From Knoxdaviesia capensis (taxonomy: Eukaryota; Ascomycota; Sordariomycetes; Microascales; Gondwanamycetaceae), in the NCBI GenBank assembly GCA_001510575.1, contig LNGK01000010.1, positions 1,837,111 to 1,901,110 on the forward strand: a stretch of 64,000 nt of DNA. The letters are read 5' to 3'. Shown here piece after piece: positions 20,865 to 32,646 of the stretch. How positions within the stretch are numbered: position 1 is the stretch's first letter; each line of letters starts with the position of its first letter. The position numbers were made by a program, and so were the translations under genes. The notes under the pieces are model-generated. The model was not told the origin of the DNA and did no database searches. It worked only from the letters and a program-made list of their open reading frames with translations.

Positions 20865-23800
20865 TGTGAATGTGGAAAAGGAGGTGAGAAGAGAGGAAAA
20901 AAGAAAGGGGTATCTAAAAGGGGAGGAGGGAAAGATAAGATTATAGGTTAGACGGTGGAAGATGATACCAAGAGCACTCCGGGTGTTTTGAGAGAGAGAT
21001 TGAGAGATGAGAGAAGATGAGGAAAGGATGAGGGGAGAAAGAAAAGAAGAGAGAAGAAGAAGAAGGTAAAAGGGTAATGAGAGCGGCTCAAAGGGTCTAA
21101 CTGGGTATTTAAGTGAAGAAGTGGTGTGGGTGAGAGAGAGGTGGAAGAATTGGGAAGCAGGGGGGGGAGGAGGGGGGGTTGAAAAAGGAGCAATTAAGTT
21201 TTTAAAAAGAGAAAAAAGAGAAAAAAAAACATGTGCGGGTATCAACAGGAAGGAGGGTCAAAAACCCAAAGGTCGGACGGAGAGAGGAAGGAGGGGCGCA
21301 ATTGAAAGCAAAGGCAGGTACCACCAACTGAGTGGTCTTTCCAACTGTAGAGAGAACAAGTGGCGGGCAAGACAAAAATGTGGGATTCGAAAGAGATTAG
21401 GGAACCAGCGATATCAGAGAATAGAGGGGTTGACTTCAGTTGACAGGGGAACATCAATCAATGGTCCATGCTCCAGGCTTTTTCTTTTTCTTTTTCTGTT
21501 TTTTTTTATGGGGGTGGGAGTGGGATATGGGATATTGGCCCGGAGTGCAGAATTAGAGGCAGATAGTGCACCAGTTCTTGCAGCCGTGGGTGGTGGGTGA
21601 CACGGTGTCGTACTCGTACAAGACGCTTCTGGGGATTCGTCTGCCCCCCCCCAGCCTTCAGGCTTTCCAGCCAGGGACGGACTGAGCCTGCTGGCGAAGA
21701 GACTGCCGGTGACAATGGACAGAGGGGCAGTGTGAGAGCAAGCAATCAACACACGGGATGAGGGAATCCCATCGCCAATATGCACCCGGCCCAGTCACCC
21801 CGAGAGAATCCCGGCAGAAATTGGAGAGGTGTCTTGTGCAGATTGAGGGAAGCGAAGAGACAAGTGAAAGAGTGCGTCTGATAGCCGCCGATAACGGCAC
21901 ACCACCGACCGAGACTGGCTCGAGTGCTGGATTGTATGGTGGACATCAACTTACCTAAAGAGAACAACAACGACGGAACTTGACGGTCGGAGAGGATGAT
22001 GGGTTGGGATGAAGGTATTCACAAAGAAGAAGGGAAGAAAGAAAGAGAAGGAAGGAAGAAGAAGAAGGAAACGAAAGAAAAGGAGGAGACGGAAGCCCGC
22101 AATAAGTGTTGGGGGTAAAAAGTGTCGGGACGAGGGGAGAACGAACAGAGGAGTCGAAAAAATGCCGTGCGTAGAAGCGCTCAATTTCGGGATTTTTCAA
22201 CTAGAAAAACCCTGTTGCAGTGATAAAAACGGTTTTCTCTTTTTTTTTTTAAAGTGGGACGAACTGATAATCGACAGAAAGCAGTCAAAAAGATTTCTTT
22301 CTGGTGGGGGAGGGGAATAAAAATTAAAAAGTGTGATTTTAAGAGGGGATGGTGATAACTAAGGAAAGGCAAACGGAAGGCCGACGAAGGGGAAAAAATA
22401 GCGCCCAACGAGCACACCATTTTTTCCGGTGGCCAGAATATTGCGTGCGCCGCTCACATGCTAGAAAATTTTCTGTCTAAGCGGTGAGTAGAGTAGAAGA
22501 CGTTGGTGTTCCTGGATTTCTGGTCCGGCGTGGCGCCGCTGTATCGACAGCCGTGTGTGTGTGCCTGTGCTACAACATAACATGTACATCTGCAAGTACT
22601 TGCTGTTCATGCTTGTAAGGAGTGGCCCCCCAGAGCAGCAACAATACCAACAACCCTCCAAAGACAAGACAATGTTACGGCCGCCAGAGCTCACATGGCC
22701 CCCCTTTCCTCTCCCCTCTTTGTCCTCACGAGACAGAGAGGACGCAGAGGGAAGAGAGGGGCAAAACAGACAGACAGACCCAGATAGCAGAGGCACAGAG
22801 CAAACACACTTCAGAGAGATATGTATGGCATGGAATACTTGTCCACCTGCTAAACCCGTGCCCTCAGTCCTGTACCTGAGTGGGCGAGCACTAGAATGGT
22901 GGTGGTAGGCGGTTTTTTTTTTTTGAGTGTGTTGGTGTAGCACCCGCTCGGCCTTTTGGCTTCACCGCTATCGGCTCGGGCTGTGGTGTGTATGTGCCAA
23001 ACCTCAACATCCATATACAAGGACACAGAATGGCGCAATCTGGCCGGTTTGTTACGGATGTCTCTGTGCTTTTCCACGGCTCAGATCCGGTAATGCGGAA
23101 AGCCTGGGTGGTGAATTATATTGTCGCACACACTCTCTCTGGTCTCGATTGTGTGTTTGTGCCTCTGTGGCTCTCAAGCCGGGCGCAAATAGGAGTACAT
23201 ACATTAGTTGTATATACAGACTGAAGACCGACCTCAGCGTGTCAGGGTCTCATTCCCAGACCGCCTGGACTCAGATCAGTGCAGTGCGCTGTTGACATAT
23301 GCATGGCGGATAACGAAGCTAAAACAGTCAGCCAGGCTGTAGGCAAAAGCGTCTGTCTGCACCCTTTCGCAGCCTGCGAGTTTGGCCCAGCCTCTCTCTC
23401 AACCATTTACACGCCCTAATACGAGTACGACAACCAAACATGCAGCTTGCCAGGAAGCGGAAGCGAGAAAGGAGAGATCAACCACCCCCAGTGCATGGAC
23501 GGGAATTGTCCTCACCGTAACACCAGATACACCACCATGGACATCCCAACCACCGTCTAGCCTCTTAGGAATACTTCTCCCCATTTCTCCCTGCTTTTCG
23601 AGACTGTTGTCGTGAGACAGAAGACCGCGGACTCGCGGGGAAACATGCACGAGAAATAGGGTTGAACCCCAAAATACACGCAGGCCACTAGTCCGACTTT
23701 TTGGCGGTTCTAGAAATTTTTGCGACCAAAAAAGTGCCCCTCGAACAAAGAAGCAAAAAGTAAAGAGGAAGGAGGGCAAAAAAGCTATGACGCTGATAAC

Positions 23801-24186
23801 CGATAACAAACCACCACCTTACTTAATATTTTTGGTATATCTCTTTTTTCTCTCCTTTGTCAACAGCATCCCACTTACCATCGAAGAAGGAACTCTCCAG
23901 GTGATCCCCGAGTCGGCCGCAATTGACGACAATACACTGAGAAATTAACCCGTCTCCCCCTCGACTGCCACCCCTCCACGACACTTCCCTCCCGAGACAA
24001 CGTTCAAAAGGCCTGCCTGGTCGGCGCCGCCCCCCAGTGCTTAGAAATCCACGGACCCCTCGAGATCGAGTGGCTGAAGACCATAGTCCCTACCGAGGAG
24101 GGGCAGAAGAAGAAGAAGAAGAAGAAGAAACCCGAAGAGTGCGACCGTGTGTTAACACACACACACACACACACCCCACCCCCGCG
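20865..24186. promoter_or_regulatory. long divergent region SAM synthetase / GPN3
   Basis: 3.3 kb between divergent starts with no credible gene. 20865-21230 and 21960-22100 are purine-rich on +, so pyrimidine-rich in the SAM synthetase sense. A GTAAGT-type donor on the minus strand at 21957 could belong to a 5' UTR intron, but I cannot pair it. A (CA)n tract at 24155-24175 ends 11 bp before the GPN3 start codon. Confidence 0.45.
24155..24175. repeat. (AC)n microsatellite in the GPN3 leader
   Basis: AC dinucleotide tract immediately upstream of the GPN3 ATG, following a (GAA)n-like run at about 24107-24128. Confidence 0.9.
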
Positions 24187-25107
24187 ATGAGCAAGTTCGG
24201 CGTGATGGTCATGGGCCCGGCCGGCGCCGGCAAGTCGACGTTCTGCGCGGCGCTGATAACCCACCTGAACCTGAACCGCCGCTCGCACTTCTACATCAAC
24301 CTGGACCCGGCGGCCGAGTCGTTCGAGCACACGCCCGACCTCGACATCAAAGAGCTGATCTCGCTCGAGGACACCATGGAGGAGATGGCGCTCGGCCCCA
24401 ACGGCGGCCTGATCTACTGCTTCGAGTTCCTGCTCGAGAACCTCGACTTCCTGACCGACGCGCTCAACGCGCTGCCCGAGGACTACCTGCTGATCTTCGA
24501 CATGCCCGGCCAGATCGAGCTGTACACCCACGTGCCCGTGCTGCCGGCGCTCGTGCGCTTCCTGCAGCAGCCCGGCGCGCTGGACGTGCGGCTGTGCGCG
24601 GCCTTCCTGCTGGAGGCCACGTTTGTGGTCGACCGCCCCAAGTTCTTCGCGGGGTCGCTGGCCGCCATGAGCGCCATGCTGATGCTCGAGATCCCGCACC
24701 TGAACATCCTGTCGAAGATGGACCTCGTCAAGTCGCAGGTGCGCCGCCAGGACCTGCGCCGCTTCCTCACCCCCGACGCGTCGCTCGTCGACGACGCCGC
24801 CGACTCCGCCGACCCGCCCGCGCTGCTGCCCGCCGATGCCGCCCGCACCGCGGAGCCGGGCGACGACGAGATGGGCGATCCGGCTGATAAAGGGCGGGTT
24901 ATGCGCGGCGCGAGCTTCCGGAGGCTGAATCGCGCCGTGGCCACCCTGATTGAGAACTTTAGCATGATCAATTACCTGCAGCTGGACGTTACCGACGAAG
25001 ACAGCGTCGCGGCTATTCTGAGCCACATCGACGATTGCATCCAGTTCCAGGAGGCCCAGGAGCCCCGGGAGCCCAAGGACGAGGAGTATGACGACGACGA
25101 GATGTGA
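24187..25107 (+). CDS. GPN3: GPN-loop GTPase 3
   Basis: Single exon, 306 aa. The ATG at 24187 gives MSKFGVMVMGPAGAGKST, with the P-loop at residues 10-18. The family-defining GPN insertion (LGPNGG) is at 70-72, the G3 motif DMPGQIE at 105-111 and the NKxD-like SKMD at 176-179. The acidic tail ends DDDEM. Gpn3 works with Gpn1 in the cytoplasmic assembly and nuclear import of RNA polymerase II. The N-terminus (SKFGV rather than PFVQLVIGPPGSGK) separates it from Gpn1/Gpn2. An Asp/Ala/Pro-rich insert at about 200-235 is longer than in animal Gpn3. Third positions are almost all G or C. Convergent with APQ12. Confidence 0.92.
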   Translation: MSKFGVMVMGPAGAGKSTFCAALITHLNLNRRSHFYINLDPAAESFEHTPDLDIKELISLEDTMEEMALGPNGGLIYCFEFLLENLDFLTDALNALPEDYLLIFDMPGQIELYTHVPVLPALVRFLQQPGALDVRLCAAFLLEATFVVDRPKFFAGSLAAMSAMLMLEIPHLNILSKMDLVKSQVRRQDLRRFLTPDASLVDDAADSADPPALLPADAARTAEPGDDEMGDPADKGRVMRGASFRRLNRAVATLIENFSMINYLQLDVTDEDSVAAILSHIDDCIQFQEAQEPREPKDEEYDDDEM

Positions 25108-26821
25108 GCTCCCCTCTCGGCGTTGTGTTGGCCGGAATCTCGAGAAGGTTGAAATGGCGGTGTGTCCACTGGGGGATTTTCTTGGAGGGGGGTTCTTTTT
25201 TTGGTATGGAGTTCATCGGCGTTCCTGAGTACACGGGCATCTTGTTTTTCCATCTAGTTGGGTAGTTTCTACTTGAGAGAGGCTACGAGCACACATTCCC
25301 AGAGATCTTTCTGCTGGACTATTCTGCAGTTACGTGCACACACAAAATCACGAAGCATGAACAATCAAAAACGTTAAAGTCAAACTGCAGAGAAAAATCA
25401 TAACCGTCGTGATATCTTGGTATTAAACCTAACAAACGAAGACCCTTCCATCCGAAGCATTCCAAACTTGCGCAGTAGAAAGGCACAATGTTCTCCTAAT
25501 AAGAGGGGGGGAAACAAGCACTACCAAGAGCAGAACGAAAACAGGCAGCGTAAAGTAAAGTGTGCATATTCGTGGAGAGAGGGGGGATAAGGGAGGCAAA
25601 GGTTATTCTGTAGTTGTGGTGGTTCGTGTGCAAAAGGGGGAAGGTGGGTGATAAAAAGCAGATCCAGTCTCATTCACGGATCATCCAGCAAAACAGCAAA
25701 ACAGGAAGAAGAAATGATACAAATGTGGTGAAACCGTGAGAACATAAGAGAAAAGACAAAGGAAACAGGTGATATCTCAAGAGAACGGCCAAAAGAGAAA
25801 AAGAAAAAAGTTCAAAGCGGCGGCGTGCAGTGGGTTAGAAGTGCGTGAGAGAGCAAGTGTTCTCGTCCCCGTGGTGATAGTATGGTGGAAGACCCCCCTT
25901 TTTGTAAAGAATGAAAACAAGAAGTCCAGATCGTGTAGAAAAATGGGATGGAAAAAAAGGAAAATTGTTAAATGAAGGTATAAGGTCTCCGAGACAAGCA
26001 TAGCATGTCCACGGTTAACCGTAGTCGTCGATTCTTTTTGTTGTTGATTTTTTTGGTATAACTTTTTGGGGGTGTTCATATTGCCCACCACCAATGCAAG
26101 AGATCGTCAAGAACGTGTCGTAAATATCCAGTAAAGGGGTATCACATCACCATCGTAAGATAAAATGAAAAAGCCGAAAGGGAGCGAGACAGAGCTCACT
26201 TCATAGCCGCGCGCGCATTAAGGAGAAAAGGACAAAGGAAACAAAATAAAAGCCGGTTATGGCTCAGATAGCTGGTCGGATTTTCGTCTCTGGGGAGGGG
26301 GGAGTAATGGGAAATCAAAAAAGGGCAAAAAAGGCTGATCAAAAACAAGAAGAAAAAAGCATCCAGAGAAAAAATGAGGAGACGAGAAAATCCGCAGCTA
26401 GAGAGTTTTATCTCAGTCTCTTCCAAGGCGAACTAGCGGTAGATTATCCAGTCGACAGAGAAGAACCAAGAAAGCTCGTTTTCGTGAAGCCGCATGGTTG
26501 GTGTTGGCTGCCGATCCGGCCGAACAATCCTAATATGCGAATTTTCGGTGTCCAGGATCAGCACGAGACCAGCGAATATGAGGGATCACATTCATTCAGC
26601 CTCAGCTCCTCGCGGGTTATCGATGAGCAGAAAGCCAACACCACACATGCGGAATAGTTGAAAAAGTCGCAAGCTGGCACAGAAAATCGCGGAAGATACG
26701 CGCGCAAAAGAAAAAGAAAAAGAAAAAGAGAAATTCCTTTTTCTTTTTCTTTTAGCGCGCAGGCGGAGCGCATCTCAACTCTCAAAGGGAGAAAAGGTGA
26801 AGCCCGGCCTTATCACCGCGT
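25108..26821. other. convergent intergenic region (3' ends of GPN3 and APQ12)
   Basis: 1.7 kb, AT- and purine-rich, no credible gene. It contains the long APQ12-proximal hairpin at 26700-26760. Confidence 0.55.
26700..26760. repeat. long hairpin downstream of APQ12
   Basis: The left arm 26700-26721 starts GCGCGC followed by AAAAG-type repeats. The right arm 26738-26760 is its reverse complement with a one-base bulge and ends GCGCGC. The stem is about 22 bp with a 16-nt loop. In the APQ12 transcript it would begin about 60 nt past the stop codon, so it may shape the 3' UTR or act in 3'-end formation. Confidence 0.8.
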
Positions 26822-27397
26822 CTATCGCAACCGACTGCTGGCGCGCTGGGCTTGAGCGGTGGCCTGCGCCTGGGCCTCCCACCGCTCGTACTCAGCACAC
26901 CATATGTCTTTGACGACGGCTAAATAGCCGACGACCTGTCCGATGAACACGGCGATATCGCGCGCGCATGCCGCCAGGCCACGCTGGTACGCGGCGGCAG
27001 CCACAGCGGCAACGGCCGCCCAGAACACCAGGCGCACGGCGACACGGGTCCACCAGCGCACCAGGCGGTATGTCCACGAGGCGATCAGCAGCGTGGCCAG
27101 CACCATGAAGATGGCGGCAGCCAGCGACAGGATCTCGGGGGTGACGGCGCGCGACGCGGCGGTGGCGGCGGGGGTCAGCAGCGGCACGGCGATGTTGGTG
27201 ACTTTCTGCGAGGCGATCACGGCGTGGCGGCGGAACACCTGCACGGGCGAGTGCGGGTGCAGCACGTTGTGGTGCAGCGCATCGACGAAGTCATCGGGCA
27301 CGTAGGCTTGAACGAAGGATTTTATTAGCGACATGGGGTTGAAGAAGCTGGAGAAGAAGTCTGGTTGAGGATCGGGGTGTTGTGGTGATGAGGGCAT
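26822..27397 (-). CDS. APQ12: Apq12-family nuclear pore assembly / nuclear envelope protein
   Basis: Single exon, 191 aa. The ATG at 27397 is chosen over upstream in-frame possibilities because the upstream part translates to leader-like S/L/P/F residues. The protein has a Pro/Phe-rich N-terminus, two closely spaced membrane segments (about 88-111, LSLAAAIFMVLATLLIASW, and about 118-137, VAVRLVFWAAVAAVAAAAY), and a short amphipathic C-terminal region with GYLAVVKDIWCAEYERWE. This two-helix layout and size fit the Apq12 family of ER/nuclear-envelope proteins. Those proteins affect membrane fluidity, nuclear pore biogenesis and mRNA export. The similarity is topological plus local and there is no catalytic motif to confirm it. 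Confidence 0.7.
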   Translation of the reverse strand: MPSSPQHPDPQPDFFSSFFNPMSLIKSFVQAYVPDDFVDALHHNVLHPHSPVQVFRRHAVIASQKVTNIAVPLLTPAATAASRAVTPEILSLAAAIFMVLATLLIASWTYRLVRWWTRVAVRLVFWAAVAAVAAAAYQRGLAACARDIAVFIGQVVGYLAVVKDIWCAEYERWEAQAQATAQAQRASSRLR

Positions 27398-28615
27398 GGT
27401 GGGCAGTCGAGAGAAGAGAAGCTTTGGGAGCGAGGAAGGAAGAGAGAAAGGGTCTCGTTCGGAGATGAGAAGGGGAGGATGGATGAGTCCAATAGAAACG
27501 GCCAGGAACAATGTGTAGCTCAGAGAAGTCTGCAGAGACCGGAAGATGCACGGAGAAGATGGCCCGTCGGAAATATCAAACTCGAGCAGTGATCTCTTGC
27601 TCTCTAAGTCGTGTGCACACGGGCTTCTGTCTCAGGCCAAAAAGTGAGGGGAGAAAGAGTGAAGGGAAGAGAGAAGGGGGGGAGGATAGGCAATTCCGTC
27701 GCTAAGAGGTTTTGGAAGTGGGCAAAAAGAGGGCTTCGAAGCGCACAGACGCTAAAGTTTAAGTGAAAAAGGTTGATCGACGACGTCTTCTCGACAGCCT
27801 AACGAAAAGTGGGATAACGACGAAAATGATGAGTGATGATGCGATGGAGGGAAGATGAGAGGTTGATCGAGAAAAAGATGAAGCCTTGATGATGTAGGGA
27901 ATAAATGTTTGGATTTTTTTTTTTTTCGTTTTGCACGTGTTTTGACGCGCGGTAGAATTGGGGGAGAAAAAAAAAGGTAGAGGGCGAGGAGTAGTAATAT
28001 GTGACGAATCGCAAAGCATGTGAATTTTGGGGGGAGAGGAAGGAGCAAAAAGGGAAGGATAGAGGCCAGGACCACAAAAAAAAAAAAAGGAAACAGAGCA
28101 AGAAAAAAATAGACAAATGTCCCGAAGCCACCGTCAAAATGCCACGTCGCGAGATTGCATGCAAGACGCCTTTTCTAATCTGCTTACAGATGCAAAGAAT
28201 AAGATAATAAGATAGACAAGGCAATAAAGGAGCGGCGGGAAGGAACAACCAAAAAGAGGGCGTGCGCAAGTGATCGCGCCGCCGCTCTTCTCTGTCACTG
28301 TGTGTATCGCGTTTGCGTGTGTGTGTTCATCCTTCGCGATAAACAATAGCAGGAAGCGCAGGCCACGTGACTTCAGCGCGGCAAACACCAACTTCACCCC
28401 GTCGATATGGTTTTCTTTTAAAGAGGTTCTTATGTAAAGACCCCCAAAACTCCGGCCGATGGTTTGTTTCCCGGAGAGTCCGAAGAAAGAAAAAAAGCAC
28501 TCGAATGCAGGCCCGCTCTTGGTGAAGTTCAGCAGCCCCGAAAACATTTCAGCTGGGCTTTGAATTCTGCGTGCGTTGTACAGCACAACCGTCCGGGTGT
28601 GGCCCATTCACGGAC

Positions 28616-28636
28616 GAGAGAGAGAGAGAGAGAGAG
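28616..28636. repeat. (GA)n microsatellite
   Basis: Uninterrupted GA dinucleotides on + in the gene-free block. Confidence 0.95.
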
Positions 28637-28770
28637 TCGCTCCCCCCCTCTCAGCCCGTTTGGGTTAAGCCGGAGCGCGCAGTGCATTTTCTGGGGAATG
28701 GATAAAAAAGAAGCAGGGAAGAAAATAGGAACGAAAGGTGGTGTGGGTGGTAATTCACCATTCAGGGGCT

Positions 28771-28882
28771 TGGCATTTTTCTGGGATTTTCCAGTCGTTC
28801 TTTTTTTCTGTGGTTCTGGATCATTGGGTTCCCCACCATGGTGCCGCGGACCAGGAGAAAAAAGAACGACCGAAAAATGCCA
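28771..28882. repeat. 112-bp imperfect foldback
   Basis: Outer arms TGGCATTTTTC (28771-28781) and GAAAAATGCCA (28872-28882) are perfect. Inner arms GTCGTTC plus T-run (28794-28809) and GAGAAAAAAGAACGAC (28855-28870) pair after a 12-nt asymmetry in the left arm. The loop contains the palindrome CACCATGGTG (28834-28843). No gene overlaps it. Confidence 0.75.
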
Positions 28883-29415
28883 GAAAAGGAAACCCCCCAG
28901 GCATCGTGCAGTGTTTGTGTGAGGGTGTTCTTCTTGACGGCAGTTCCTGGCGGAAACGGGCAAGATGGAGGGTGAAAGGGAAAGCATCTCGGCGGGATAT
29001 GTGTATGTCCATGACAGACGAGATATATAGAAACATGAAAGAGAAGAGATTAAAAACACTTACAGGTCTCTTGCAACCATCCCAGGGTCTCACGGCTCGC
29101 CATGCTGATATCCATATCCATTTGTACAGTCACAGAAACAGAGAGGAGAAGGGGGATTCGTTAAAGCGTGTATATGTGTAGGTCTAGTGTCCGTTCCGAT
29201 GAAGGACGCACTCTCTCAAGGACAAGAAAGATGGGCCAAATGAAAAAGAGAGAGTCCGCACAGCGTTCTCTCCCAGCTCCAACGGATCACAAGAAAAGAG
29301 GAGGAGGTGGGTTGGATGGAGAAGAAGGGAGGAGAAAGAAGAAGAAAAAGAGGGAGAAGAAGAAAGAATAAATGGAGGTCTCGGGGAATCGTAGAAATAA
29401 GAATGATTGAGATGC

Positions 29416-29439
29416 AGAGAGAGAGAGAGAGAGAGAGAG
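29416..29439. repeat. (AG)n microsatellite
   Basis: Uninterrupted AG dinucleotides. Confidence 0.95.
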
Positions 29440-32190
29440 CACGAGAGCGAGCGGGTTCGCCCCCCCGTCTGGTTTCCCCTTCCCCCCGTTCTCTTACTTC
29501 TTGTTCCTGTACTTACCCTCTCTCGGGTTTAGGATCATCAATCACAGATCCAAAGCCCAGCGTCGTACTTTACTCTCTCTTACATGCAATGTCTGGTGTG
29601 CATACCACCGCAAAGTGGCCATTTACTGTACTGTGTGCACCGCCGGCTCCCCAAGATGCAGGTTCCCTCGGCACCACTTGGTCTCTTCTGGCTGCGTGTG
29701 TCTCTCGGCTCTTTCGACTCTTTGGGTGGAGCTGTTGGGGGGGGTTTTTTTTGGTCTGAACTATTTCCTTGGTCTTAGAGTCCAGCCTGCAGAAGTGGAA
29801 ATGCACACAGTGTTGGAAGACGTGTTTGCGGGACCGGGGGTTGGGGCTCTGGACACACATCAGACCTTTCCATGGCTGGCCGGGCCTGGCTGCTTACACC
29901 ATCGTGTCGAGCCTGGTCGAAGCGATGGGCCCCCGGCTGTGGGGTTTTTTTTAATTCTTTTTAATTCTCTTCTTTTTTTTTTTTTTTTAACACCTAGATC
30001 CTTCTCAGGACACCACTTCACACAGCTTCACCTCAGACTCTGGTGAAGATACTCATCAGCCTCGGGATAACCCACGATGCGATACCAGAGGTGTGAGATC
30101 TCCTCAGACTGCCTCGCCTCCCGTGGACGGACACTACGTACTGCCCAACCCAAAAACAGGAACAGCTTCCTCAGCTCCTTGCTCGCTCTCCCTTCTCCGC
30201 ACGATACCAAACCCCCCCTTCCCCCCCCCTTTTGACGATCCTTCGTGACTTTAGCTTTCTGGTAGTAAAGGCGGTCTGGTCTGCGCTGCCCGGCCCTGCG
30301 CCAAATATTGGGCCCTCCCTCTGTTCCCACACCGACATTTTCCCTCGCGTCTCTCTCTATCTAAACCCCTGCACATACATCCAGAACATCCCACTCAAGT
30401 TGGTGGTTTCTAGGCCCAACCCCCCCAAAAATCAATCTTCTTTTCTTTTCAGTAGCTGTTCTCCTACGTGGTTCAGGCCAGGGGCCCCGGGTCCAAAAAG
30501 CAAGCAACACCGCCAATCACCACCATCCTGGACCACCAAGAAAAATGTGGGGGGTTTCCCACGACTTGCACTTTGCACTGGTCAACGGCCCTGGTCCGGC
30601 CTCGCTTCCGTCGTGATTGATTTTCTCCTCGTCTGTCTTCTTGCACCCTTCTCCGTCCCATTGCATCATGCAGCCCTGGTTCACTGTACAGTGTGCAAGT
30701 GAGGAGAGCGAGGGAAGGTCCTAGAACACTCAACCACCCCCATCCCATGAACCCATACTCTTTTTTTCTTTTTCTTTTTTTATCCCTCAAAAATCCAATA
30801 GACCCAAAAAGGCCGTCCGTTGATGCAGGCCCGCCAACGCACACACACGCACCTTGCAAAAGAACGCCCACCGCCTTTCACGAGAAGAGCGAATCACACG
30901 CCAGGCCGGGGTGGCCCCCACCGACCCTCTCCCAATAAGACAACGAGAAAAAAAAAGAACGAAAGAAGGAAAAGAGAGAGGGAGGGCAAATCCATGTTCC
31001 GGATGTGCTTCCCCAGACGCCGCCGGGAGAGGGGAAAGCAGAGCACACAGCACGGCCTTCGTGTGTGGGCTGCTTCATACCACTGTCACCTCCTGACCAG
31101 AGACAGAGGTTCTAAAAACAGTCGCGGTTGTAAAGGTGTGTATGCTTGTCCGTCTTGTGTATGTGTGTTTGTCCGCTCAGATCAGTTCATTTCCACGTCT
31201 GTACGCACATGAAAATGAGACGAGGTCGTCAGAGCGTCAGTGTCGGTGTAGACAACCAACAACCACCGCATTTGCAAGCCCCCTCCCCCTTCCCATCGGC
31301 ACCCTCCGCGCCACCCCGTGGCTGCTGTGTTGACAGTTGGCACCCCCCTCCTCCAAATGCATGCAATGTCCTCTGCTCGAGTGAGACACTCTGGCACCAT
31401 CTTCGGGGCCATCCCTCCTGGCCACCAACCTCCGGAACCGTGCCGGGAAAGTCTACCGTAAGCAAACCCCTCCCCGGGTCAGGATCATCCAGCGGTCTGT
31501 TTTGTAGCAGAGATCCCGTGAGCCTGGCAGTATATCCCAGGCGGTGGGCGCGTGAACAACTGCCGTTACCGTCGAAGAAATGGCCGGCGTGCGGGGGCAC
31601 GAACACCCGCGGGTCTCCGTCTCCGGTGCCGGCGCAGACTTGCCGACCCGAACCCTCCCAGCGTCACTCCGGCGTGCACCAGCACCCAGCCGGCACACGC
31701 ACATATACACGCCCTCCACACGTCCAGAAACCCCCTGGACCTCTTTCCCTCTTTTCTTTTGCGCACACGACGCCTGGTCTCCCCGCAGAAAATGCACGCA
31801 ACCGCTTCAAGCAAAAAGAAAAATGCAAGACTCTCCAATTTATGGATCTCCCTCAAAACCCCCCAGGTCAGGCACCAAACACACAAACACCGCACCTGTC
31901 TCTCTCTCTCTCTCACATGTACAAACGCACCGTCGTTCGCCCGCCGGCCACTCTCACACGCCCCAATATGCGTGTATGCGCGTGTCTTGAGACTAGGTAT
32001 AATATGCATGAGCGCCCAAAGCCGGTTGCTCTCCACCGCCGCCCGCTCACGGGAACATGCAAATGCACGGCCACCTCACCACCCACCCCGCTAGCGACCT
32101 CTTCCGAAACCAAAGAACAAACACCGCCAAACAAAGACGCCGCTCCCGTGGGTCCCTTTGTGCTTATACCTGCTTGTTTCAGCTCGCGTG

Positions 32191-32213
32191 TCTCTCTCTC
32201 TCTCTCTCTCTCT
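32191..32213. repeat. (TC)n microsatellite
   Basis: TC dinucleotide run in the gene-free block. Confidence 0.95.
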
Positions 32214-32621
32214 TCCCGCCTGATTGCTAGATGTAGAGTCGTGCTTATCGTAGTGGAGACGACCCAGAACGTCTTGTCCGAGGGCTCGTTAGTGTACGTG
32301 TGCTGTGAAGATACCTGATGTGGGCCACTCGCAGCCAGCCAGCCAGACAGACAGGCAGGCTGGGCCTTATCAGGACCACACACACACACGCACTTCACGT
32401 CAGTCGTGTGAGGGAGGGACGGACTGACTGACCTTGGTGTAGCCTATCGGATAGACTAGCAGCAGCAGCAGCAGCTGGTCGCACACGGTGTGTTCCCGCC
32501 AACTCGCAGTCGGCTAACCCGAGGCGAGTACCACACTTCCAACACCAACATCCGACGTCACCCCCTCCAGGACACCGAACACCACACGCTTGTATACAAC
32601 CCTATCACCCACCATTCACTT

Positions 32622-32646
32622 ACACACACACACACACACACACACA
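32622..32646. repeat. (AC)n microsatellite
   Basis: AC dinucleotide run. Confidence 0.95.

Noticed and set aside
20865..21245. N-terminal extension of SAM synthetase (frame open to 21245)
   Set aside because: Translation is S/F/L/P-rich from a pyrimidine tract. The conserved enzyme begins at the ATG at 20864.
22947..22975. Match to the 5' end of U2 snRNA (CTCGGCCTTTTGGCT)
   Set aside because: Only this 15-nt hairpin matches. The following sequence lacks the U2 branch-point-pairing region and the rest of the RNA.
31146..32318. 390-codon + frame in the gene-free block
   Set aside because: P/T/S/R-rich, overlaps other equally open frames, includes microsatellite runs, and shows no motif or promoter.
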